Origin: Bryopsis sp. KO-2023
Taxonomy: Eukaryota > Chlorophyta > Ulvophyceae > Bryopsidales > Bryopsidaceae
DNA length: 64,000 nucleotides
Direction of reading: 5' to 3'
NCBI GenBank assembly: GCA_030272585.1
Contig: BSYQ01000002.1
Location: 496,001-560,000 of the forward strand
The notes under the pieces are model-generated. The model was given only the letters and a program-made list of their open reading frames with translations, did no database searches and was not told the origin of the DNA. The translations under genes and the position numbers were made by a program. Below, piece by piece: positions 56,231 through 64,000 of this stretch (the stretch's first letter is position 1; each line of letters begins with the position of its first letter).

Positions 56231-59200
56231 TCACGTCCGCCCCCGAAGGATAGCTTCTTCCTTCGTAGGCTGGAGTCCGACCAGTTGGTGGTATGCCGCC
56301 ACCCTTTCTGACGCGTTAACCAAGTGCTTCCACGGCTCCCAGGAATCGTGTTCGATCCCATAGCCGACCCAGCGAATCAGATATCTCCTCGTCACCTTTC
56401 GTCCACGTCTTGTTTCCTTGTGATCCAGCACCCTCTCGACTTCGTATTCGAGTTCCTCCTCGTTAATCACCGGTGCTGGCGGCTCTGGTTCAGGTCGTCG
56501 GAAGTCTGACGACTCCTTAAATCTCCGCAATCTCACAATATGGAAAACGTCGTGAATTTTCCACGTCTCCGGTAACTTCAGCTTATACGCAACCTGTCCG
56601 ACTCTTGCGACAACTTCAAACGGTCCCACGAAACGTGGTCCGAGCTTCGGCGAAATCCCGCTGCCAGCAAATGACAGATTCTGGGTCGTCAACAAAACTC
56701 GTTCTCCAACCGCGAACTCTTCTTCACGTCGCGACTTGTCGGCATACTTCCGTTGCCTCTCCTGAGCTTGTTTCCACAGTTGTTTTGCCAAATCCAAGTC
56801 ATTCTTCATGTTCGACAGAATGTCGTGCACGCCGCGAATCTCGCTCTCGACGCGTCGACCTCCGATAAGCGCCATTGGCACTAACGGATGCTCCCCTGAG
56901 TTCAAATAGAACGGCGTGTGACCCGTCGACGTATGCTTTCCATTGTTGTACGCGAACTCGGCGGCCGGCAATCTCTCGTCCCAGTCGCGCCGTCGTGCGT
57001 CGACATAACAGCGTAGCGTCTCCTCTAACACGCGGTTCATCCTCTCCGTTTGTCCGTCGGTCTGCGGGTGAAACGCCGAGCTCATCTTCAATGACGTCCC
57101 ACTCAGCTCCATTAGTCGTCGCCAGAATGCCGAGACGAACCGACTGTCGCGGTCCGACACCAAACTCGTCGGCATCCCGTGGTGTCGCCACACCTCCCTG
57201 AAGAATATGTCGGCCAAATCTTTGGCAGACGCGCTCGTCGACGTCGGTATGAAGTGCGTCATTTTACTCAGCCTGTCGACGAACACCACTATTGCCGAAT
57301 GCCCTCGTTCTGTTTCCGGAAGCTGCACGATCAAGTCGAGACTGACCGACTCCCAGCGTCGTTCCGGTATCGGAAGCGGCTGCAGCTTCCCAGCTGGAAG
57401 CTTCGCTTCTGATTTTGATTTCTGGCATTTAGGACAAGTTCTGCAATATTCAGCCACATCCTTATCCAATCTTCTCCAATAGAAGTATCTCTTGATTAGA
57501 TCAAGAGTCCTCTCTCTGCCCTTATGGCCTGCTATAGCTGAGTCATGTGCCTCTTTCAAGACATCATGTCTGATGGATGTGGGGATGACTAATTGCCCAG
57601 TTTTCCTCATGAGAGTTCCTTCCTGTAACTTGAATTGTTTGATGACATTTGCATCCTGTTTCTCCAGTAGTTCCTTGATGTTGATGCAGTATCCATCTTT
57701 TCCTTGCTCAGTTCTGATCTTTTCTCTTGGTATCTTCACTTGTTCCACTTGACTTCTTGTCAACACATTCAGGGATGGGGCTCCTCCATCCATAGTTTGA
57801 TTCTGTGCCATGTTTGCCTCCATTCTGCAACTGTCTGCATCATTTACCAGTCGCTGTCCAAGTGGTCTTAACTTCTCAGGGATCCCATCAGATTCCTCTC
57901 CAGAAGACCAACATTTCAACTCAGTTGTTTGTGGATTAATCCTTACTTCCTTCTTGGACTTTCCCTCACTCTTAGGTGGTTTTAGAGCTGCCACTGGACC
58001 TTCATTCAACTCATCAGTCGAAATTCCAGTCTCTACTGGTTTGCCTGTGCCAGGGGTGTTTTCTTCCTCTTCCCCTCCACTTCCTTTGTTCTTTTGTTCC
58101 AGTGGTAGCCCCGAAGGCTTCCTTACACCTGTGCTATCCCCAGCACCAGATGTTTCCAGCAGTTTGTTTATTTCAGTCTGTGATAGCATATCCCCAGTTT
58201 GCTTCTCAATCAGACTCCCTTGTTCAGTTTGGTTGCCATTCTGTTCTTGTTCTCTGTTGGGTGTTTGGAGAGAACCAAGTTCCCCCTCCTGTTCCATTAA
58301 TTTCTGGTTCTGTTGTCCTTTGTCAGCTTGATTTCCTTGGTGGTCATTCGACTCATTCGCCTTCAGTAATGTTCTGTTTTCCGCTTCTGCAACTTTTCGA
58401 CCAACACATTCGCTTCTCCACGTCTCAATTACTTTGCCTGACGACTTCTGTTGGGCTGACGACTCCTCATCCCCTCCTGAACTCAATCCAGAACTCCTGT
58501 TGGGTTGAGGACACCTGCTCAAGGCGTCGGCCACAACGTTGTCCGTCCCTTTTATGTGCACAGTGTCGAAGTCGAACGGTGCTAGGAACTGCGTCCATCG
58601 CACCTGTCGTCGCGTCAATCCCTTCTGCGTATCCAGCCACACCAAACTCGCATTATCAGTTCGCAAAACGAAGTGCCGCCCCTCCAGATATGTGCGCCAT
58701 TTCTTAAGGCAGTGCACAATCGCTAGGAGCTCCTGCTCGTGAACAGGATAGTTCTGTTCGGCCTCCGTGAACTTGTGTGACTCGAAACAAATGGGGTGTA
58801 ATCCTTTTTCTGTTCGCTGCATTAGAACACCACCGATGCCAGCTTGCGATGCATCTGTCGCCACCACCACCGGAAGTTCGTCGTCGAAGTGCTTCAGCAC
58901 TGGCGTCGTTGTCATAGCCGTTTTTAGAGACTCGAAAGCCTGCCGCTCTAGCCGTCCCCAATTCCAACCATTGTGTTTTTTCGTCAGATTCGTCAAAGGG
59001 GCAGCGAGCACCGAAAAGTTCCTGACGAACCTTCGGTAAAACGAACACAGTCCTAAAAAACTGCGAACGTCGTGTACAGACTTCGGCGTCGGCCATTCTT
59101 TTATCGATTTAACTTTTTCCGCCGTGGGGTAAGTTCCATCCCGTTCCAGCCACGTTCCCAGAAACTCGACGCCGCGCTTTCCGAACTCACACTTACTGCA

Positions 59201-61528
59201 CTTCGCATACAGTCCCTGCTCCTCCAGCTTCTCCAGCACCAGACGCACGTGGTCGGCGTGCGAGTCGGCATCCTTACTGAAAATCAGCACATCGTCCAGG
59301 AACACCAAAACGAAGTTGTCGAGGTAGGGGCGGAGGGTGTCGTTCATCAGCCGCATGAAATAGGCCGGTGCGTCGGCGAACCCGAACGGCATCACCAGCC
59401 ACTCAAAGTGACCGTAGCGCGTCCGAAACGCCGACTTCTGGATGTGCTCGTTTTTGATGCGGACCTGCCAGTAACCGCTTCTCAAGTCGATCTTCGTGAA
59501 CCACTTCGCTCCTTCCACCTGGTCGACCATTTCGTCCATTCTCGGCAAGGAGTACTTCGAGCGGAGTGTCTGTTTGTTAAGCATCCTATAATCGATGCAG
59601 AAACGAAGAGTCCCGTCTGCTTTTGGCGCGAACAGGACGGGAGCTCCGTATGGGCTGTGTGAAGGCCTTATCATTCCGTGCTGGAGAAGGTAGTCGAGCT
59701 GTTTTCGAAGTTCTTTGAGTTCAGCCGGACTTAACCGGTAGATCGGTCTTGAGACCGGTTGCGCCCCTTCCTGTTCGTTTATTTCGAAGTCGAACTTTCT
59801 GTGAGGTGGAAGCTTCGTCGGTAAATCCTCCGGGAACCGATCTGCATGACGACGAAGCACTGCCTTGAGTTTTTCCAGTTCCTTGGGCAGTTTTTCGATC
59901 ATGTGTTCCAGTCTCGAATCCACATTCACACTTCCATGTTTGGGCACTCCCATTGGTTCCTCCTTTATTCGATTTGCCTTAGCTTGGTTAGGAGTCTCAA
60001 CGTTCGTGATAGAATTTGCTTGAGTTCCACTTGGTCCATCAATTCTTTTCCCCAGTTTATTTGTTGATCCAGTGTGGTCTGTGTTCGATTCCTTCCTTTG
60101 GTTCACTCTCTCAGTCCTTCCCGATTTCCCGATTTCTGTGTTCAGTTCCGTTTCCAGTTCTGTAGCTTCCTTTTTGTGAGTTGCAGTTCCTTTCGACTTG
60201 TCTTGTCTTTCAGCAATCGACTTCTCATTCAGCAGTTCAGCCATTCTCAATTCTCCTCCGGTTCTTATGCCTCCACATTCCTCCGAATTTTTCCACTCCA
60301 TGAAATCCTCCGAATCATCATTATCTCCGACATCATGAATCCACAGCGAAAACACCTCATCGCGACCTCTGCGCATGATCTTCGACATTTGTTTCGCCGA
60401 AATCAGATTCAAATTCCGCGCACTGTGGCCACCTCCAGCATCATCGCCGTAGTACCCCTGTAACTCCAAATCCCTTTTTCCAGGACGACAGATTTTTAGC
60501 TTGTGTGATACCCAGTCGATCTTAGGGTTCACATCTGATAACCAACTCTTTCCAAAAATGACATCATGTACCAATTCAGCCAAAACCAAAAATTTTCTTC
60601 GCACTCTGTATGGTCCAAAACGAATTGTCGTCGTGCATGATCCAACGACATTCGCGACTGAATCATCGGCCAATGTCACAGGTCGATGCTTTTCGAATGC
60701 ATCGATGTTTAATCCCAACCGTTTTACCAACCGTTCTGATATGAATTCCGTCGACGCTCCGCTATCGACCAGAACTCGTACTGCTGCATGGCCCAGCGAG
60801 CCGTGTAATTTCAGCAGGGATGTCTTGGATCCCACTCCGGTCACCCTTAGATCCTCCACTGTCGGCTCCTTTCCGTCGCACGATGCTCCTGCGCTCTGCG
60901 ATGCTTCATCCTCGCCATCGCTTCCCCTGAAATCCCTCCCTGGATTTCTCGAAATCACCTCTGATTCCGACTGACGATCACCAGCCTGATGCACGCCAAC
61001 TGGTTCCTGAGGCATCGTGGCGCATGGACTCGCCTTCGCCTTGGTCTGCCCCTCAGGTCGATCATCGAGCGCACCCGCGTTCGTGGACGCCGCATCGTCC
61101 TCTGCATGCTCGACATGCATTTTCCTTGACCTGACGCCTGTGACGTCCGTCACACCATTGTCACTCTCCGTTCCAGAGCTCGCGCTTTTGTTTTCTGACA
61201 GTTCCGACTGGTGTAGCTTCCTCGCCTGGCGTCTACCAGTCCTACGAGAAGCTCGTCCCACCGTCGTTTGTTGATCTCTGCGTTTCACACTTTTCGCAGC
61301 ATCTGTCAGACGTCGCGACTCTTTCACGATCTCGCTCAACTGTTCCAGTAACGTTTTCTGTCCTTTAAGGAGTTCGTTCATGTTCCTTTCAACCGTCCCA
61401 ACACGGTGTTTCAAACCTCTGCACCGACCATCGCCGTTCGACGATTTCTGGCGGTCGTTGCGTCTGTTTCGATCGAACTTCTCTTCCTCGTATCGTTTCA
61501 CTTTATGTCCGAGGTTTCTGTTAGCCAT
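56231..61528 (-). CDS. Element D polyprotein
   Basis: A 1765-codon frame. The N-terminal 230 residues are basic and partly coiled-coil (MNELLKGQKTLLEQLSEIVK) without a recognisable capsid or CCHC knuckle. An aspartic protease follows (RVLVDSGASTEFISE), then RT with FVLVFLDDVLIFSKD, then RNase H (VVVATDASQAGIGGVL). A long Gln/Asn/Glu/Gly-rich linker of about 250 residues comes next. Then an HHCC integrase (HDSAIAGHKGRERT ... CPKCQKSK; SLDLIVQLPE, LVSDRDSRFVS, GQTERMNR) and a C-terminal chromodomain (EYEVERVLDHKETRRG ... RYLIRWVGYGIEHDSWEP). The linker is unusually long for the family. Confidence 0.9.
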   Translation of the reverse strand: MANRNLGHKVKRYEEEKFDRNRRNDRQKSSNGDGRCRGLKHRVGTVERNMNELLKGQKTLLEQLSEIVKESRRLTDAAKSVKRRDQQTTVGRASRRTGRRQARKLHQSELSENKSASSGTESDNGVTDVTGVRSRKMHVEHAEDDAASTNAGALDDRPEGQTKAKASPCATMPQEPVGVHQAGDRQSESEVISRNPGRDFRGSDGEDEASQSAGASCDGKEPTVEDLRVTGVGSKTSLLKLHGSLGHAAVRVLVDSGASTEFISERLVKRLGLNIDAFEKHRPVTLADDSVANVVGSCTTTIRFGPYRVRRKFLVLAELVHDVIFGKSWLSDVNPKIDWVSHKLKICRPGKRDLELQGYYGDDAGGGHSARNLNLISAKQMSKIMRRGRDEVFSLWIHDVGDNDDSEDFMEWKNSEECGGIRTGGELRMAELLNEKSIAERQDKSKGTATHKKEATELETELNTEIGKSGRTERVNQRKESNTDHTGSTNKLGKRIDGPSGTQANSITNVETPNQAKANRIKEEPMGVPKHGSVNVDSRLEHMIEKLPKELEKLKAVLRRHADRFPEDLPTKLPPHRKFDFEINEQEGAQPVSRPIYRLSPAELKELRKQLDYLLQHGMIRPSHSPYGAPVLFAPKADGTLRFCIDYRMLNKQTLRSKYSLPRMDEMVDQVEGAKWFTKIDLRSGYWQVRIKNEHIQKSAFRTRYGHFEWLVMPFGFADAPAYFMRLMNDTLRPYLDNFVLVFLDDVLIFSKDADSHADHVRLVLEKLEEQGLYAKCSKCEFGKRGVEFLGTWLERDGTYPTAEKVKSIKEWPTPKSVHDVRSFLGLCSFYRRFVRNFSVLAAPLTNLTKKHNGWNWGRLERQAFESLKTAMTTTPVLKHFDDELPVVVATDASQAGIGGVLMQRTEKGLHPICFESHKFTEAEQNYPVHEQELLAIVHCLKKWRTYLEGRHFVLRTDNASLVWLDTQKGLTRRQVRWTQFLAPFDFDTVHIKGTDNVVADALSRCPQPNRSSGLSSGGDEESSAQQKSSGKVIETWRSECVGRKVAEAENRTLLKANESNDHQGNQADKGQQNQKLMEQEGELGSLQTPNREQEQNGNQTEQGSLIEKQTGDMLSQTEINKLLETSGAGDSTGVRKPSGLPLEQKNKGSGGEEEENTPGTGKPVETGISTDELNEGPVAALKPPKSEGKSKKEVRINPQTTELKCWSSGEESDGIPEKLRPLGQRLVNDADSCRMEANMAQNQTMDGGAPSLNVLTRSQVEQVKIPREKIRTEQGKDGYCINIKELLEKQDANVIKQFKLQEGTLMRKTGQLVIPTSIRHDVLKEAHDSAIAGHKGRERTLDLIKRYFYWRRLDKDVAEYCRTCPKCQKSKSEAKLPAGKLQPLPIPERRWESVSLDLIVQLPETERGHSAIVVFVDRLSKMTHFIPTSTSASAKDLADIFFREVWRHHGMPTSLVSDRDSRFVSAFWRRLMELSGTSLKMSSAFHPQTDGQTERMNRVLEETLRCYVDARRRDWDERLPAAEFAYNNGKHTSTGHTPFYLNSGEHPLVPMALIGGRRVESEIRGVHDILSNMKNDLDLAKQLWKQAQERQRKYADKSRREEEFAVGERVLLTTQNLSFAGSGISPKLGPRFVGPFEVVARVGQVAYKLKLPETWKIHDVFHIVRLRRFKESSDFRRPEPEPPAPVINEEELEYEVERVLDHKETRRGRKVTRRYLIRWVGYGIEHDSWEPWKHLVNASERVAAYHQLVGLQPTKEEAILRGRT

Positions 61529-61610
61529 GGTCCCAGTTTGGAAAGTTGAGCGTGACGTCTCTCTGTGATTCCTCGTTCCTTATCCGATCGTTCCTCGTTG
61601 AGAGGTTAAA

Positions 61611-61622
61611 GCTCCGAAACCA
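61611..61622 (-). other. Primer-binding site, element D
   Basis: GCTCCGAAACCA on the plus strand, one base from the 5' LTR. Confidence 0.75.
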
Positions 61623-61623
61623 T

Positions 61624-61835
61624 TGTAGAGGGTCACGTTGTTTATGAGAGGGAGTGGTCGTGAGAGAGAGAGGTGGTCGGGGTCACAAGCTCTATCGAGC
61701 GTCAATGTCTTACACAGGTCAAAATACGGTCCTCGATACAATCCCAATAGTGCCCTTTATCCTAACTCTATGTCGGACACCGAGAAAGTCAATCACGTGG
61801 CTCTAACTAGCCCGATAATCAGTAACCCGACTACA
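61624..61835 (-). repeat. 5' LTR of element D
   Basis: 212 bp, beginning TGTAGAGGG and ending CGACTACA on the plus strand, followed by the GCAGG duplication. Confidence 0.93.
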
Positions 61836-62525
61836 GCAGGTGATGAAGATGGTGATATATATGTGTGGAGAATGGATGGGAACGTTTTGTTATCGCAGTT
61901 TGAGGCACATTGTGGACCAATTAGTTGCATTGTTGGTGTGAGAGACGTGGTGGCAACTGTTGGGGAGGATGGCTTATCCTTGTGGAGACAAGGGACTTGG
62001 GAGTATGAACATGTATTGGAAGAAAACTATGTTCAGATTATATCGTTGGCATCGGCATATGATGGGAAATACTTGCTTGTGGGAGACTTCTATGAAGGGA
62101 TTCGAGTCTGGAACATCTCGACGAGGAGATGTGCTCAAAATCTTGAAGGATATGCCTCGGGTGCAACGTGTCTTTGCGTTCATGAGAGCTCGGTCTTGAG
62201 TGGAACAAAAGACAATGGTGTTAAGGTTTGGAGCCTTGAAGATGGAACGTGCAAGCAAACATTCCCAACTCCCGAAAAGATTGTCTTGTGCATGGCTGTT
62301 GATGCCGATCGAATAGCATTAGGGTTGCAGGATAGAAAGAGGGTGGATCTCTCTACAAATTTGCAGAGATGTTTTGTGGAAATTTGGGACATTGTGCAGG
62401 GCAAGCTGATCAGGACCTTTGACATCAATGATACACCCGTTGGTGTATGGTTACGACGTAGTGAGCTCAGCGTAGTCGCCTTTGACGGCAAGATAATAAT
62501 ATGGGATTTCTTGTCGGTTTGTTAG

Positions 62526-63721
62526 ACTTTGGAACGGGTGTTAAAATGGGAGTCTAGATTTCTTTTTTCCCTATCCTTGGATATTGTATTTGAATTCTAT
62601 TTTGAGATGTCCTTAAATCGTACAAATGATTTTTGTTTATTGTCTCGTCTATCATCGCTTAAAACATTTTTTGTTCATTTAAGAAAATAAATTTGAATAT
62701 TGAAAAGAATATGAGTATACATTATATTTAAAAGAGCCTTGGAAGGATGTTATTTAGTGTGAAAAAAATAACACTATTTGAATGTTTCTCTCTTTTTACA
62801 GATCATGAATGGAGCCAAGGAACTGAACTTATTTGTTTCTTTTCCAAAACTTGGAATGATATTTTTACGGGTACGAAGGATATGTTGGGATGTCAATCCC
62901 CTACAACCCCGGGGTAGTAACTTTGTTCCAGAGAGATCTTCCGCCACCATATAAAAAAATTGAAAATTGAGTGGTTCGATGAGTTGGCCCTTGTATTGCA
63001 TACCAGCAGCAGAGTTATTTTTTGGGGAGATGTTTTTCTTGTTTCTTGGTCTGAAATACAAGTGGATTGCTCCTTCGATAAAAAACCCAAACAAGCTGAA
63101 AGTTGCTTTTTCAAAACAGAACTTGGTCGAGAATCTCGGAAGAAAAGAGCAAAAAAAAGTGATCTCAAGGTAATGTCACTCTTCTTTACCCTGAAAACTA
63201 TCACAAAAACCCTGGGCAGAGAATAGGTTCGCAACAGAACTCAACACTCACAGCCGGCCGCAGACAATCACAATCTATGCTGTGAGCCCCATGACGGACT
63301 CAACGTCGTTCCTTGATGGACAGCACTATATCCAGAATATAGTGCGCGATGCGGATCTTGTAGTATCCAACACCAGTTCATAAGAACTCATAAAAAACTA
63401 CAGATCTAATAATGTTCGTCGAAACCTAAACGTTCCCCCAGTAAAATTTGCCACCCTCACTTGGATCTCATGATTTAAAAAGCGTGAACAGAATCCCCCA
63501 AAAGCAACCTCTCGCCAATCGCTTGTCAGATTTCTCTTTCCCAAATATTTGAGCAGCCTGATCCGCTTGACCAACCGTCCGATACTTGACGTGAAGGCCC
63601 CTTTCTTACTTCCTTTCTTACACTGATAGCACAGCAGTGTAGGTTTGCTGCGATCGTTTCGGGTGGAAACCTCCTGGTGTTTTTACAAGTTGTCGGCTCC
63701 GTAACCTCCACGTGCGCCACC
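62526..63721. other. Intergenic sequence, no clear gene
   Basis: An AATAAA-type signal lies at about 62685-62690, 160 bases after the WD40 stop. The minus strand is open over 62774-63094 and 62893-63234 in two frames without domains. A TATATCCAGAATATA imperfect palindrome lies near 63330. The 3' part is the upstream region of the small secreted gene at 63722. Confidence 0.45.
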
Positions 63722-63847
63722 ATGTCGAACGTTATCGCGGTTTTCGTCTTGGTCCTTGTAGCGTCAACCGTGGGAGTGATTTCACGGCCAGTAGATTCTG
63801 CGACAGGTTCGCTCAGGGGGAGAACGTTTTCACAAAACGATATCTGA
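63722..63847 (+). CDS. First exon of a third small secreted protein relative
   Basis: MSNVIAVFVLVLVASTVGVI then SRPVDSATGS, a 41-codon frame. It aligns with the signal peptide and first mature residues of the cassette proteins (LVLVLSTVGVASRPVGFGTH). The frame ends soon after, and a donor such as GACAG|GTTCGC suggests splicing. The rest would lie beyond or near the window edge. Confidence 0.5.
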   Translation: MSNVIAVFVLVLVASTVGVISRPVDSATGSLRGRTFSQNDI

Positions 63848-64000
63848 TACAAACGTTGGAACAAGATAGACTAGTCGAGTGGACTTACGTCTAGAGCACG
63901 GAAACAATTTCAAACAAGGAACTTTACAATGTGTCCAAGTTACAATGAGGCTGTGGTCCGGGCCGAATAAGTATTCGGCCGGGCTGACAGCCTGTCCAAC

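Larger units (their letters stand above)
55393..61835 (-). mobile_element. LTR retroelement D (6.44 kb), Ty3/gypsy chromovirus
   Basis: On the minus strand: 5' LTR 61624-61835, primer-binding site 61611-61622, one polyprotein frame, polypurine tract at about 55605-55622, 3' LTR 55393-55604. The LTRs are 212 bp, identical by eye, starting TG and ending CA. The 5-bp target duplication is GCAGG (55388-55392, 61836-61840). It looks whole and is a very recent arrival in the coding exon of the F-box/WD40 gene. Confidence 0.93.
55019..62525 (+). pseudogene. F-box/WD40 protein gene, disrupted by element D
   Basis: The gene is in two parts, 55019-55392 and 61841-62525, separated by element D and its GCAGG duplication. 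Together the host parts are one exon of 353 codons (352 residues), in frame across the site (VVLAG then DEDGDIYVWR). The N-terminus is an F-box (HLPSDLTTQILAPLSAREVA ... ASSWMVAV), which binds Skp1 in SCF ubiquitin ligases. About six WD-type blades follow (for example IYVWR, LSLWRQ, IRVWNIS, VKVWSLEDG, VEIWDIV, IIIWDF), expected to bind the substrate. The allele in this assembly should be null. Since the LTRs of D are identical, an intact allele may still exist in the population or on the other homologue. Confidence 0.88.

Overview
This window is nuclear DNA from a eukaryote, most likely a free-living protist or alga. The genes have GT-AG introns, N-terminal signal peptides and proline-rich wall-type proteins. 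The mobile elements are Ty3/gypsy chromoviruses and short DNA transposons. No rRNA, tRNA, CRISPR or bacterial-type operon was seen. The species cannot be named from the sequence alone.

Layout. (1) 0.25-28.1 kb is a rearranged duplication. Two paralogous secreted, hydroxyproline-rich-type proteins lie at its ends in opposite orientations (minus 252-4105, plus 23112-28082). Between them is a large multi-exon gene for a surface protein with PMP-type beta-helix repeats and a multi-pass membrane C-terminus (6553-17605, perhaps to 18676). It is interrupted by LTR element A (7016-11087). Degraded paralogue pieces and shuffled duplicate blocks follow at 18.7-22.5 kb. (2) 29.0-36.0 kb and 39.6-53.2 kb are two diverged tandem copies of one cassette: a secreted MACPF-domain protein (+), a 107-residue secreted cysteine protein (-) and a cysteine-rich single-pass membrane protein (-). 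The first MACPF copy carries a 409-bp MITE with TA target duplication and looks broken; the second looks whole. Element B (36002-39641) sits exactly at the junction of the two cassettes. Element C (47465-53110) is inserted in the second cassette. (3) 54.4-62.5 kb holds a hAT-type MITE and an F-box/WD40 gene cut in two by element D (55393-61835). (4) The right edge starts a third relative of the small secreted protein.

Most notable. Elements A and B share an unusual end structure. The 5' LTR lacks the last 10-11 bases found at the 3' end of the element, and that terminal block is repeated just inside the 3' LTR, so the layout is LTR...X-NN-LTR-X. In both, a long reading frame begins inside the 5' LTR and runs through the primer-binding site. 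Their coding content is complementary: A has Gag, protease, RT and RNase H but no integrase, while B has integrase and an RRM-like protein but no protease or RT. All four LTR elements carry the same 12-base primer-binding site. A, C and D have LTRs identical by eye, so the insertions are very recent, and A and D each hit a host gene with a clear target-site duplication.
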